Positions 1 through 8,585 of a DNA stretch of 48,016 nucleotides are shown piece by piece. Numbering within the stretch: position 1 is the stretch's first letter; every line of letters begins with the position of its first letter. The stretch comes from Candidatus Martarchaeota archaeon. Lineage in GTDB: Archaea; Micrarchaeota; Micrarchaeia; Micrarchaeales; Micrarchaeaceae. The notes under the pieces are model-generated. The model ran no database searches. It was not told the origin of the DNA and was given only the letters and a program-made list of their open reading frames with translations. The stretch is taken from the NCBI GenBank assembly GCA_023473425.1, contig JAMCYG010000003.1:1-48016 (forward strand). Reading direction: 5' to 3'. The position numbers and the translations under genes were made by a program.

Positions 1-208
1 TGTGGTCCGTGCAAATTTTCTTTTTTTGCCTTTTCATATAAGCTAAGTTTTTTCTCCATATATTCACAGTGATTTACTTTGTTACATGGATTTAAAAACG
101 CCGTGGCGGCATTCGGCAGTTGTTGAATCCTAAATTAGAATAGGCATAGCGCGTTTCTCGTTTCTCTTGATAAAAAAGGAAAAACTTGAAAATGAAACCA
201 TGCCTCCA
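1..208. other. Intergenic left edge, no gene seen
   Basis: This AT-rich stretch lies downstream of the oxidoreductase beta gene. I see no open frame with coding character, no tRNA and no convincing hairpin. Several T-runs near 20-60 could help end transcription, but no stem precedes them. The neighbouring gene on the left is outside the window. Confidence 0.5.
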
Positions 209-1138
209 TCAGCCCTTGACCGATAGCTCGTCAAGCGCCTTAGCCAGGTCAATTGTGGAGAGGTTGTCCTTGCCCGCTATGCTCTGCGAAGAGGGCGGCT
301 TTATCCCTCTCGAGATGAACCTGTCCTCGAACGTGTCGCCGTTCTCCCAGTCGAAGAACACGCCGGTGTTCATGCTGTCGGGCGTCTCGCCGAGGAGCAC
401 GCCTATCGCGTCCATGCGCTTCCTGTTTACCTCGTTCGCGTCCTTCGCGTTCTTCACGCGTCCGTCATAGCTTTCAGGCAGCTTGTGGGTGTGCTGCGAT
501 AGCCAGTTGGCTGAGGTGTATTCCGCATTGTAGGTCGGGCAACCCTGCAGTATGTCAACGATCGCCAGTCCTTTGTGTTTCAGTGCCTTGGTCATTATAT
601 CCGTCTGCTCCTTCACGTTGTAGCTTTCGGTCCTTGCCACAAACGTATATCCAGCCATTATGGCTATTGCCAAGGGATTTAGCGCTCCATTGATGTTTGG
701 AGCAGGCATTGACTTAGCTCTCCTGCCTTCGGGAAGAGTAGGGCTGGCCTGCCCCTTGGTCAAGGAGTATACCCCGTTGTCATGTATGAACAGTTTTATG
801 TCTACATTCCTCCTGCCAGCACTGACGAAATGCCCGGCCCCTATGCCATATGTGTCACCGTCGCCGCTGTCAAGTATGACAGTGAGCTCGGGGTTTGCAA
901 GCTTTATGCCTTCGGCAAATGGTATGGCCCTTCCATGAAGGGTATGCACGCCATTCGCGTTTATGAAATGCGGCAGCTTAGAGGAGCAGCCGATTCCAGA
1001 CACTATTACCGTCTTGTGGGGATCCAGCCCTGAAGCTATGATTGCGTTCTTGACTGACAGCAGTATGCCAAAATCGCCGCATCCAGGGCACCAATCGCTG
1101 TCCTCATTGGAAGTCAGTTCCTTTATGCTAGTAGCCAT
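209..1138 (-). CDS. 2-oxoacid:ferredoxin oxidoreductase, beta subunit
   Basis: This is the thiamine-diphosphate-binding beta subunit of a 2-oxoacid:ferredoxin oxidoreductase, which decarboxylates pyruvate or 2-oxoglutarate to the acyl-CoA and reduces ferredoxin in the cytosol. The 309-residue protein has WCPGCGDFG near the N-terminus (Cys17, Cys20), Cys51 in GIGCSS, the thiamine/Mg motif GDGD (92-95) with Asn121 in DNGVYSLTKGQ, and a further cysteine in LQGCPTYN near residue 200. These four cysteines fit the [4Fe-4S] site of the family. Length matches the two-subunit, Sulfolobus-type enzymes (about 305 residues). The ATG start lies inside the end of the alpha gene, so the two overlap by 11 bases and are co-translated. 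Substrate (pyruvate versus 2-oxoglutarate or broad range) cannot be told from the sequence, so no gene symbol is given. Confidence 0.93.
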   Translation of the reverse strand: MATSIKELTSNEDSDWCPGCGDFGILLSVKNAIIASGLDPHKTVIVSGIGCSSKLPHFINANGVHTLHGRAIPFAEGIKLANPELTVILDSGDGDTYGIGAGHFVSAGRRNVDIKLFIHDNGVYSLTKGQASPTLPEGRRAKSMPAPNINGALNPLAIAIMAGYTFVARTESYNVKEQTDIMTKALKHKGLAIVDILQGCPTYNAEYTSANWLSQHTHKLPESYDGRVKNAKDANEVNRKRMDAIGVLLGETPDSMNTGVFFDWENGDTFEDRFISRGIKPPSSQSIAGKDNLSTIDLAKALDELSVKG

Positions 1139-2936
1139 TCAACACCACCTTGCTTTTTCCCTTCATAACCTCATCCAGCCCAGATGCTAACTCATCGTAT
1201 CTCATGAACCTGCCATTATACTTCAGTATCTGGTTCTTGATCAGCACACCTGAAACTGACGCGATGTGCTGGCGAAGCTGGCCCGAAATGTTCTGCTCAA
1301 CGCATACCGAGTTCTTGGCAGAGGATATTATCTTGGCTATTTCCGGGTCCAGCGGTTCTATAACCTTCACTTGAAGGAAGGCTATATTCTTCTTTACAGA
1401 TACAACTTCGCGAATTGCACCGCATGGACCGCCCCACGATACCACGAGCAGGTCGGCGCTCTTTGGATTTCCGAATATCGAGTACTTCTCGTCCTTGCCG
1501 AGGCCGGACAGAATCAGCGCTGCTTTGCCGTTTCTTTTCTCCATCATCCTGTTCCTGTTGTTGGGATCCTCGTCAATGTGGCCATACTCATCATGCTCAT
1601 CGCCGGTTATCCATTCCACGCCGCCAGGGCCTCCCATTACAATTCTAGGCGATATGTTGTCATCGGTGAACTCGAACCTCTTGTAAACCTCACCCGTATT
1701 GGAAATGAGCTTGCCCCTATCTATCTTGTAGCTGCTCTTGAAGTCCTGCACAAACTTCCGAGACATGCTGGCAGAGGCCTGCGCTATCGCCTTCTCACCC
1801 AATACTATAACTGGCAGCTGATATCTCTCGGCATAGTTGAATGCATTCGCGACAACTTCTATGTACTCTTTTATGCTTCCGGGCGCAAGCACTATCCTGC
1901 CGAAGTCCCCATGGCCCTGATGCACGGCAAACATGAGATCACCCTGCTCCGTTCTTGTCGGCTGCCCTGTCGCAGGCGCGCCCCTCTGATGGTCTACGAC
2001 AACCACAGGTATCTCGCACATGCCTGCATATGTTATAGTCTCTGTCATCAGTGCAAGGCCAGGCCCGGATGTTGAGGTGGATGCCCTAATCCCTGCGTGG
2101 GCTGCACCAGTAGCCATCGCTATTACCGCAAGTTCGCTTTCAGGCTGGACTGTCCTTATGCCAAATTCGGTATGCGACTCTATGAACGTACTCTCGTCAC
2201 TCGCAGGCGTTATAGGGTAGTAGACCTGCATCTTGCAGCCAGCTATCGCTTTTCCGATTGCAGACGCCGTGAATCCCTCCATATATAGGAGGTCTTTGCC
2301 GCCCGCGGCCTCGAGCTTCATTACTGGCTTCATCCCTGATTCTGCTATGTATTTGAAGGTCTCGTCGGCAACTGCTATGTCCATATCTATTACTGTGACA
2401 GGCTTCTTGGCAAACTCGCTCTTGATCGCAGCGTCTATGTCAGCACCATTGAATCCCATCAGGAATGCCGATACAGCGACGCATATTATATTCTTGGCTA
2501 TAGCGACATTGTTGCTAGGGAGTTTGAGCTTCGTAGCCGCCGTACCTATTATCCTGTCAAAGTCGACTTGCAGGATGTTTATGTCGTTGCGCTTTATGAG
2601 TTTCCTGTCTATGCTTGTGTCAACTATCAGGGTACCGCCGGACTTCACGTCCTTTATGTGGCCGCCCTGGATCGGCTCCCCTCTCTTGTTTACCTCTCCG
2701 AAAACAGACTCCTTATCGAAGAAGACTGCTATATCGACAGTGCTAGGCAGTGATAATATTTCTTTGTCTGAAACCCTGACTGTGAAAAAGCTGTGCATTC
2801 CCTTTATGTTGGAGAAGTATTCCCTGTAACCGAAGGCATTGTAACCGAACTTCATCATTAGCCTAGCAAATAGGCCTAGCGCGGAGTCTATGCCGCTGCC
2901 TTGCTTGCCACCCGTCATCCAATTTATATCAACCAT
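1128..2936 (-). CDS. 2-oxoacid:ferredoxin oxidoreductase, fused gamma-alpha subunit
   Basis: This is the large subunit of the two-subunit oxidoreductase, with the gamma domain (first ~190 residues) fused to the alpha pyrimidine-binding domain. The YPITP motif that marks the alpha domain is at about residues 240-244, and the N-terminus (WMTGGKQGSGIDSA) matches the gamma-domain opening of the Sulfolobus enzymes. I chose the ATG at 2936, giving 602 residues, because family members start a few residues before this motif. A GTG at 2954 would add six residues. The gene is first in a two-gene operon with the beta subunit. It reads away from a 400-bp divergent intergenic region holding AT-rich TATA-like sequence near 3015-3032. 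No extra ferredoxin-type delta domain is present, as expected for the two-subunit type. Confidence 0.92.
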   Translation of the reverse strand: MVDINWMTGGKQGSGIDSALGLFARLMMKFGYNAFGYREYFSNIKGMHSFFTVRVSDKEILSLPSTVDIAVFFDKESVFGEVNKRGEPIQGGHIKDVKSGGTLIVDTSIDRKLIKRNDINILQVDFDRIIGTAATKLKLPSNNVAIAKNIICVAVSAFLMGFNGADIDAAIKSEFAKKPVTVIDMDIAVADETFKYIAESGMKPVMKLEAAGGKDLLYMEGFTASAIGKAIAGCKMQVYYPITPASDESTFIESHTEFGIRTVQPESELAVIAMATGAAHAGIRASTSTSGPGLALMTETITYAGMCEIPVVVVDHQRGAPATGQPTRTEQGDLMFAVHQGHGDFGRIVLAPGSIKEYIEVVANAFNYAERYQLPVIVLGEKAIAQASASMSRKFVQDFKSSYKIDRGKLISNTGEVYKRFEFTDDNISPRIVMGGPGGVEWITGDEHDEYGHIDEDPNNRNRMMEKRNGKAALILSGLGKDEKYSIFGNPKSADLLVVSWGGPCGAIREVVSVKKNIAFLQVKVIEPLDPEIAKIISSAKNSVCVEQNISGQLRQHIASVSGVLIKNQILKYNGRFMRYDELASGLDEVMKGKSKVVLNGY

Positions 2937-3334
2937 CCAACCACTATATGCCACTTAAGCCAAATCGGCATTGAAAGCCGGAATGCGCCACTAACAGTAG
3001 AATACAAATACAAAAATACGAATAAATATATGACATTTCATACACAGATATGCATGTAAAAGAATGAGTGCGCGCTACATAAATAATTATCTATGTAAAA
3101 AGGCGTACTAAATTGTATTTATGTTCAGACGAATATAGATAAACTTTAAAAACTTGGTGACCTATTACTTTTATAAGTGGGTTATAACAACCCGAAGGTG
3201 GGGCATGCTTCGTAAATCGCAATGCTATTCATTTTGCGGTTGGGCTGTTGGCCGGTTTGCTTCACGCGTTTTGATTGGACGAGTGTGCTTTCCACATTTG
3301 CAAAAGTCAAGCAAAATATGCACGGCGTATATAC
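2937..3334. promoter_or_regulatory. Divergent intergenic region with promoters for oxidoreductase and radical SAM genes
   Basis: About 400 bases separate two divergent genes and contain no convincing gene. AT-rich TATA-like sequence at 3015-3032 would serve the leftward oxidoreductase operon. A second TATA-like run near 3143-3152 (ctttaaaaac) points right. An interrupted palindrome TACATA (3076-3081) / TATGTA (3092-3097), centres 16 bases apart, could be an operator, but this is only suggestive. The rightward leader to 3335 is long for an archaeon, about 160 bases. It contains one 73-codon open frame (3154-3375) with no coding features I recognise. Confidence 0.4.
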
Positions 3335-5053
3335 ATGGCAAGGTTCGTGCTGATATCCGATACAACACTAGTTAACGACTATAGGAATTTTCCACTTCTG
3401 GATTTCCTTCCCACCGCACCCGCCAATACTGTACCCGAGTTCATATATAAATTCCTTAAGGGCCCGCCGCCGGCTTCCTTGCCGAACGGCGAAGCAGCGT
3501 ATTCCGCATACTCGCTTAGGAAAATAGAGGCCGCCCTCCTGCAAAGGTACCAAAGGGATGAGGTTGCGGTACCCCATGAGAATGCTATAGAGAAGTTTAT
3601 AGATGACAAAACCGAAATCATCGCTGTCACAACAATGGATCCGCTAGGGTATGGGCCGCTGACCATGTCATATGCGATGCTCTTCGGCAAGGACTATCGT
3701 CCTTGGGTCCGGGTAGAATGGAGCAGGCTTATCAGCAGGATAAATGCGGCCAGAAAGGGAAAGAAGGCAAAGCTCCTGATTGGAGGCCCTGGCGTATGGG
3801 AATTCACGATAACGCCGGAGGCTCTGGACGAGGAAGGCATAGACTATGCTTTCCAGGGAGAGTCCGAAGATATTGTAGTGGACCTCTTTGAGCAGATTTC
3901 CACTGGCAACATTGATAGCAACAAGTTTTATGAGGGCTTTCTGAGCTATGACGACAATTTTAGGCCTTCTTATAAGGAGCACCAGAAGTTCATATGCAGG
4001 AACCCAGCCACGAAGAGGATATTTCCCATGCTGGAAGAAATACCGAAGATCGTCAGGCCATCGATGAAAGGATTAGTGGAGGTCATGCGCGGATGCGGCA
4101 TAGGGTGCGACTTTTGCGAGGTGACGCTAAGGCCGCTCAGGTACGTACCGCCAGAGGTAGTGGCTGATGAGATAAAGGTGAATATGTCAGCGTATGGTGG
4201 CCCGACTTATGACAATGCGTGGCTGCAGAGCGACGAGATATTTGCATACGAACACGGGCGATTTTATCACCCGAATGAGGAAGCCCTAACTGAGCTTTTC
4301 AGTACAGTAATGGCGATAAAAGGCGTGAGGAGAACGAATCCGACTCATGGAAGAATATCCATACCTGCGGCGTTCCCGGAGCTCATAGATAAGCTGTCTA
4401 ATATAATCAAGGCCGGCCCGAACAACTGGATAGGGATACAGGTGGGCGTAGAGACGGGCAGTGACAGGCTGGCTGCGATACATATGCCAAACAAGACACT
4501 GCCGCTAAAAATAGGACCAGACGGGTCGTGGAAGGAGATAGTTTGGAACGGGACTAGGAACTTCAATAAGTACTGGTGGAGGCCGGCTTTCACAGTGCAG
4601 ACAGGGCAGAGGGATGAGACCGACGAGGACAACTGGGAGACAGTCAGCTTGATAAACTCAATGAGCAACTCTTCTGTAGATGGCAAGCCATTCGAATTTA
4701 CCATTACGCCGATGCAGAATGTCCCGCTAGGCAAGATAAAGAGCAGGGAGATATCTACTGATATGATGAGCGAGTCTCAGATTGCGGTCTACTACGCGGC
4801 CTACAGGCACCTTGCGAAGATGGCGTCAAGAAACGCGAGAAAGAGCAGCAATGGAAATATACTTGCAAAGGCAGGTATGTATGGCGCAGTCAACTTCGGT
4901 GGCTGGATAATGATGAAGTTTGTCGAGGGGCTTGCTAAGAAGAGGGGTCTTGACATTAGTAAGGTGAAAAGGTACGGCCTCGAAGGCGGATCCGTCGCCT
5001 CGATCAAGGAGCGCAAGTATGGCATAGAGTCTGTGCAGCAGATGCAGAAATAG
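3335..5053 (+). CDS. B12-binding-domain-type radical SAM protein
   Basis: This is a radical S-adenosylmethionine enzyme of the large archaeal and bacterial class that carries an N-terminal cobalamin-binding-like Rossmann domain. The 572-residue protein begins MARFVLISDTT, and I chose this start because the family opens with this beta-strand. An earlier ATG at 3275 would add an unlikely 20 residues. The N-terminal region includes an LLIGGPGVWEF strand-turn (about 147-157). The iron-sulfur motif CGIGCDFC (Cys254, Cys258, Cys261) has the canonical CxxxCxxC spacing. The C-terminus is rich in basic residues. The substrate is unknown, and nothing in the neighbours (archease convergent on the right) tells what is made. 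The cobalamin His motif DxHxxG is not evident, so real B12 binding is uncertain. Confidence 0.8.
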   Translation: MARFVLISDTTLVNDYRNFPLLDFLPTAPANTVPEFIYKFLKGPPPASLPNGEAAYSAYSLRKIEAALLQRYQRDEVAVPHENAIEKFIDDKTEIIAVTTMDPLGYGPLTMSYAMLFGKDYRPWVRVEWSRLISRINAARKGKKAKLLIGGPGVWEFTITPEALDEEGIDYAFQGESEDIVVDLFEQISTGNIDSNKFYEGFLSYDDNFRPSYKEHQKFICRNPATKRIFPMLEEIPKIVRPSMKGLVEVMRGCGIGCDFCEVTLRPLRYVPPEVVADEIKVNMSAYGGPTYDNAWLQSDEIFAYEHGRFYHPNEEALTELFSTVMAIKGVRRTNPTHGRISIPAAFPELIDKLSNIIKAGPNNWIGIQVGVETGSDRLAAIHMPNKTLPLKIGPDGSWKEIVWNGTRNFNKYWWRPAFTVQTGQRDETDEDNWETVSLINSMSNSSVDGKPFEFTITPMQNVPLGKIKSREISTDMMSESQIAVYYAAYRHLAKMASRNARKSSNGNILAKAGMYGAVNFGGWIMMKFVEGLAKKRGLDISKVKRYGLEGGSVASIKERKYGIESVQQMQK

Positions 5054-5064
5054 CAAGGGCATGT

Positions 5065-5514
5065 TCAGACATCAAGCACAACGCTCATTGAATACCTGCC
5101 TGCGCTCTTTGTTATTTTAAGGCTGTACCTGGACACTCCCTTGACGTCGAATTTCCTATATTCTGGGCGTTGGGCAATACCTTCCATGCGCAAGCTTATA
5201 GTGTATTTGCCATTTTTCTCTCCTGCGCTAAGCCCTGAGGCTCTTAAAGGAGAGATACCATTCGCGTCTGCAATTGAGAGCGCATCCTGGAGCGCCAGCC
5301 ATGCAAGCTCCTCTGCGCTGTCCGCACGATCCTTTATATTAAAACTGCGCATCCTGCCATCTTGCACGGCTGCTTCTGACACCTTGTCTAGGTAGGATAT
5401 GGTGTCAAATAGCGCAAGGAATGCGTTGCTGAAGAGCTCGCTAATGCTGCTGCCATAGGACACGAACTCGACGTCAGCTGTATGATTTATGAACTTGTAG
5501 CCGCTGCGCTGCAT
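5065..5514 (-). CDS. Archease
   Basis: Archease is a small cytosolic protein that activates the RNA ligase RtcB, speeding guanylylation during tRNA splicing and RNA repair. The 149-residue product has the family opening HTADVEF at residues 11-17 with the metal-binding Asp14, the following GSSISELFSNAFLALF helix, and the family ending in which a C-terminal Asp (Asp148) completes the metal site. Length is normal for the family (about 140-150). The gene is convergent with the radical SAM gene 11 bases away and divergent from the archaeosortase gene. A TATA-like gttaaaatac (reverse strand, about 5542-5551) sits roughly 30 bases before the ATG. No rtcB gene is in this window. Confidence 0.9.
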   Translation of the reverse strand: MQRSGYKFINHTADVEFVSYGSSISELFSNAFLALFDTISYLDKVSEAAVQDGRMRSFNIKDRADSAEELAWLALQDALSIADANGISPLRASGLSAGEKNGKYTISLRMEGIAQRPEYRKFDVKGVSRYSLKITKSAGRYSMSVVLDV

Positions 5515-5638
5515 TCTATCATGCTATAGTTGGTAGTAAAGTATTTTAACGCGCGCACATGACCCGCCAACCTATAAAGGTATAAATGTTTGTCGACAAT
5601 TATCTCTGTCCTGTGAAGACAAGAGTAACTTCTGAAAA
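5515..5638. promoter_or_regulatory. Divergent promoter region, archease / archaeosortase
   Basis: This 124-base divergent spacer has a TATA-like element on each strand. The leftward one is at about 5542-5551, for archease. The rightward one is within 5573-5588 (ctataaaggtataaat), about 55-65 bases before the archaeosortase start. No hairpin or RNA gene is evident. Confidence 0.4.
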
Positions 5639-7234
5639 GTGATGATGCCCATTACGGCGGAGGACAAAAAAGGTGTTTTGTTGAAAGGCGTCAGCCCAAA
5701 GGTTATAGGCATAGCGACACTGTTTGTAGCTTTCCTCCTTGGGTCATTTAATTCAATAGCGAAGACGGGATTCAGCATACTCGACACCGATTCAACCACC
5801 TATATCATAGTAGTAATGCTTATGCTTTTCGCGTTCATCGTGTTTTACCTCAAAGAAGACATCAAAGTGAGCACGCGAAAGAAGGACATAGCAATAGGCG
5901 GCATAATCCTAGCCGCATATGTGGTAGTGCTGTCATACCTAAGGGTATCGATGTCGTACGCATTCGCGACATATAGGATAGATGCAATAATGTTCCCGCT
6001 GCTGCTTGCGTCCCTCATAGCAACGCTCTTCGGCCTGAAATCGTTCAGAAAGTTCAACAAGCTCATGCTGTATTCGGTTTTTGCATCACCGCTGTTGCTG
6101 CTTCCACTGATACTCGCAAATGGTTTGTTTGCAAACCTCAATTCGGACATTGTATACAGCATACTTAGGGCTATGGGCGTAAACGCAGCCAAGAGTGGGA
6201 TAGCAATAAGTGGGGCATCCTCTACTATAACGATAGCGAGCACATGCGTGCCGGTCGGGATATTTATAGCTACGGCCATGCTGCTCCTTCCGCTCGCATA
6301 TCTTTATGAAGGGAAAAGGAGCAGGAAGGCGCTCTGGATAACCCTTGCCGTCGTCGCAGTTTTCATAATGAACATACTGCGTATGTCTGCGATAGCACTG
6401 GTATGGGCCCACAGCGGAATAGGCAGCGCAGCCGCGCTGTTCCATGCGTTCGCAGGGGAGTTCATATTCTACATAGCGATAGTGCTCTTTGTACTGCTTG
6501 CGGGCAAGTTCGGCTTATCATTGGACCGCAGAGCCCCCAGCAGAAAGAGCGCTGAGCGCAGTACCGACAGATTTCCGACATACCATGTGGCATTCGCGAT
6601 TCTCTTCGGAGCAGTAGCGTTCGTGCTGACACTGCCGTACGGCAGTATGGTCTATTCCAGTGCGGTACATTTCTATGGATCTTACAATGCAAGCTCCAAC
6701 CCGCAGCAGCTGGTTGCCCTAGAGTTAGGGACGCTCTCTGCAAAAGGCTTCAACATAAGCAATGCCGGAGCGGTGGATGGATTTGAGATATACACGGCCA
6801 GGAGTGGTAGTGGTGATACTGCAGTCATGGGTGTGCAGAATAATCAGATATCAATAGTTTCAGGCTATCTGAATATGCCGGCCCCAGGAGTGCAGATGTT
6901 CAGGAACACATCGGTAAAGGACATAACGGCAGAGCTGCTGCCGAACGGCATCTCTCTAATCAGTGGTGTCTCTAGTTCGAATAGCACCAGCTTCTACCTA
7001 GATTATTTCTCGGCACCATATGAGGTCAATGGCTCTGAGATTTCAGTGAACTACGAAATATTTACTATGATGAACAGCAGTACCAGCCTGTGCGGCCCTC
7101 AGTTGAACAACGGGCAGGCCGTCACTCTTGCAGTCAACAGCTTCGAGTCGGCAGTTTATAATATATTGGCGGGCCGCTTCAGCACCACTCCTCCTTTATG
7201 TTATGCATATAGGATAGCAGCAGGCGCTTCCTGA
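5639..7234 (+). CDS. Exosortase/archaeosortase family transpeptidase-like membrane protein
   Basis: Archaeosortases are polytopic membrane proteins that cleave and anchor surface proteins bearing a C-terminal tripartite sorting signal. The first ~290 residues form about eight hydrophobic helices and contain the family's catalytic triad in order: Cys203 (ASTCVPVG), Arg248 (NILRMS) and His269 (LFHAFAGEF). After that comes a further hydrophobic segment (about 312-330) and a C-terminal domain of about 200 residues that should lie outside the cell. A C-terminal soluble domain is seen in some exosortases. The start is GTG-ATG-ATG at 5639-5647, and any of the three is possible. The stop overlaps the ATG of the DNA glycosylase gene (TGATG). 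I could not find a clear sorting signal in the surface proteins of this window. Confidence 0.82.
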   Translation: MMMPITAEDKKGVLLKGVSPKVIGIATLFVAFLLGSFNSIAKTGFSILDTDSTTYIIVVMLMLFAFIVFYLKEDIKVSTRKKDIAIGGIILAAYVVVLSYLRVSMSYAFATYRIDAIMFPLLLASLIATLFGLKSFRKFNKLMLYSVFASPLLLLPLILANGLFANLNSDIVYSILRAMGVNAAKSGIAISGASSTITIASTCVPVGIFIATAMLLLPLAYLYEGKRSRKALWITLAVVAVFIMNILRMSAIALVWAHSGIGSAAALFHAFAGEFIFYIAIVLFVLLAGKFGLSLDRRAPSRKSAERSTDRFPTYHVAFAILFGAVAFVLTLPYGSMVYSSAVHFYGSYNASSNPQQLVALELGTLSAKGFNISNAGAVDGFEIYTARSGSGDTAVMGVQNNQISIVSGYLNMPAPGVQMFRNTSVKDITAELLPNGISLISGVSSSNSTSFYLDYFSAPYEVNGSEISVNYEIFTMMNSSTSLCGPQLNNGQAVTLAVNSFESAVYNILAGRFSTTPPLCYAYRIAAGAS

Positions 7235-7824
7235 TGAATGGCAGCAAGTCAAACAGAAAGAGGGAGATGGACGCCATCAACCATGAATACGAAAAATTAC
7301 CAAGCGCAAGGACATGGGCGCTGAGCCGCAGGCTGGTCAGAGGAGAAGGGCCGCTCGACAGCAAGATTATGGTTGTTGGGCAGGCGCCAGGCAGGTTCGA
7401 AGATGCATCCGGCAGACCATTCATCGGCGCAAGCGGGAAACTGCTGGACCGCCTGCTAGGCATCGCAGGCTTGGATAGGAAGGAAGTCTACATAACTAGC
7501 GTGGTGCAGTTCTTTCCGCCCAAAAACAGGAAGCCTTCTGATGAGGAAATAGCAAAATGCATGCCTTTTCTTAAGAAGCAGATTAATCTCATCAAGCCGG
7601 AGGTGATTGTGCTCCTTGGTGCAGTCTCGGCCGGGGCGCTAGTCGGAAAGAGCAAGGTGATGTCAGACCATGGCTCTTTCGTGGAACGGGATGGCATTAC
7701 ATATTTTGTGACACTACATCCAGCAGCGGGTGTTAGAATAAAGAGGAATATACCTGTTCTTGAAGGCGATTTCAAGCTGCTCGGAAAAAGGATATCTCGT
7801 GCACGCGCCAAATCGAGGAAGTGA
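7234..7824 (+). CDS. Uracil-DNA glycosylase, family-4-like, Fe-S cysteines mostly lost
   Basis: This is a DNA-repair glycosylase that should remove uracil from DNA. The 196-residue protein carries the family 4 layout: GEGP (38-40), motif A as GQAPG (49-53; family 4 usually GEAPG), GRPFIGASGKLLD (60-72), FPPKNRKP (94-101), and motif B LHPAAGVR (161-168). Family 4 enzymes normally hold a [4Fe-4S] cluster through four cysteines. By alignment to the family pattern, three of these positions are Leu22, Ala25 and Phe93, and only Cys109 (AKCMPF) is kept. The cluster is therefore probably absent. The gene overlaps the archaeosortase stop and faces the winged-helix regulator across a perfect 11-bp hairpin. 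It is not UDGX: the KRRIH insertion and GEQPG motif are missing. Confidence 0.85.
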   Translation: MNGSKSNRKREMDAINHEYEKLPSARTWALSRRLVRGEGPLDSKIMVVGQAPGRFEDASGRPFIGASGKLLDRLLGIAGLDRKEVYITSVVQFFPPKNRKPSDEEIAKCMPFLKKQINLIKPEVIVLLGAVSAGALVGKSKVMSDHGSFVERDGITYFVTLHPAAGVRIKRNIPVLEGDFKLLGKRISRARAKSRK

Positions 7825-7841
7825 ATGATTTGTGCGTATAG

Positions 7842-7874
7842 AGGGCCTGCAACAGCTAGTGCATTGCAGGCCCT
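7842..7874. terminator. Perfect 11-bp inverted repeat between convergent genes
   Basis: AGGGCCTGCAA (7842-7852) and TTGCAGGCCCT (7864-7874) form a perfect 11-bp stem with an 11-base loop. It fills the 57-base gap between two convergent genes, so it could end transcription from both sides. There is no strong T-tract, so it may act as an mRNA 3'-end stabiliser rather than a classic terminator. Confidence 0.6.
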
Positions 7875-7881
7875 ATTACGC

Positions 7882-8475
7882 CTATGGGGGTGAAACAATT
7901 AGCGTGCTTGATGTCTTGCCCGGATCAAACTTGTAGTAGACCTTATGACCCAGCTGGTACCTCTCTATGAGGCCCATCTTGTGCAGCCTGTTCAGGTGCG
8001 CCGATGCTGCATTTCTTCCCTTGTACTTCATTGCCGCCTTCAGGTCATCTGCACATGCCATGTCGTGTATCTGTATGAACTGGAGTATGCGCTTGTCCAG
8101 TTCTGACACGGGCAGCTCTTTTATGCGGCTCGATGCTTCGGGCTGCTGCAGCTCGTCCTGCAGCTCCTCCGCTTTCTCAGCATGTACGGGGCGAGCCTCC
8201 TTCTGCTCGCCGCCTTCCATGATGTCTAAGAGGGCATTCTCCATTCTTTCAAGGCTGTCGGACATACTTTTCAGAAGCAGCGTTGTTCTCTTATTTTCTT
8301 CTACCATATACTTTATTAGGGTCGCGAAGGATTCGTTGCTGCTTGTCTCCTTGCCATAGCCACTCTCGATCAGCCTATTGCCCTCGATCTTTTCATTTGC
8401 AATAGCGTGAAGCTGCCTTTTTATATTTTGCAGTTCATTATTGATGTTGCCTTTAGTTGGAGTTCGTGAAACCAT
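7882..8475 (-). CDS. Winged-helix transcriptional regulator with coiled-coil N-terminus
   Basis: This 197-residue cytosolic protein has two parts. The first ~110 residues are charged and helix-forming, with a probable coiled coil (around 55-85), which suggests dimerisation. Residues ~118-185 form an ArsR/MarR-like winged helix: ELDKRILQFIQIHDMACADDL, then the recognition helix GRNAASAHLNRLHKMGL, then a beta wing RYQLGHKVYYKF. It should bind DNA. Its own upstream region (8497-8549) holds five TCATGA-like half-sites at 11-bp steps, so autoregulation is likely. The target genes and ligand are unknown. No metal- or ligand-binding cysteine cluster is seen. Confidence 0.75.
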   Translation of the reverse strand: MVSRTPTKGNINNELQNIKRQLHAIANEKIEGNRLIESGYGKETSSNESFATLIKYMVEENKRTTLLLKSMSDSLERMENALLDIMEGGEQKEARPVHAEKAEELQDELQQPEASSRIKELPVSELDKRILQFIQIHDMACADDLKAAMKYKGRNAASAHLNRLHKMGLIERYQLGHKVYYKFDPGKTSSTLIVSPP

Positions 8476-8496
8476 TTGAACACTCTTGCGAACAAA

Positions 8497-8549
8497 TCAT
8501 GAAACGTGCACGAACGGATCATGCGTGAATCATGATTCAGTCATGATTC
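8497..8549. promoter_or_regulatory. Helically phased operator array (TCATGA half-sites)
   Basis: Half-sites begin at 8497 (TCATGA), 8508 (GCACGA, weak), 8519 (TCATGC), 8530 (TCATGA) and 8541 (TCATGA), exactly 11 bp apart, so all face one side of the helix. The last part contains the perfect palindrome GAATCATGATTC (8527-8538). A 13-base segment, CGAAC followed by AA or GG and ATCATG, repeats at 8489 and 8511 with 22-bp spacing. The array lies between a leftward TATA-like box (about 8564-8575) and the regulator start codon at 8475, a good place for repression. Confidence 0.6.
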
Positions 8550-8585
8550 TATTTGTAAATACTCATATATTTAAAGCTTTCTAGA

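Noticed and set aside
1266-2075. Long plus-strand frame of 269 codons
   Set aside because: It lies fully antisense to the oxidoreductase alpha gene, whose motifs are intact. It shows no known domain.
3154-3375. 73-codon frame before the radical SAM gene
   Set aside because: It overlaps the true start of the radical SAM gene, has no ribosome binding site and no recognisable pattern.
7234-7824. UDGX-type covalent uracil-binding protein
   Set aside because: The KRRIH insertion and GEQPG motif are not present.
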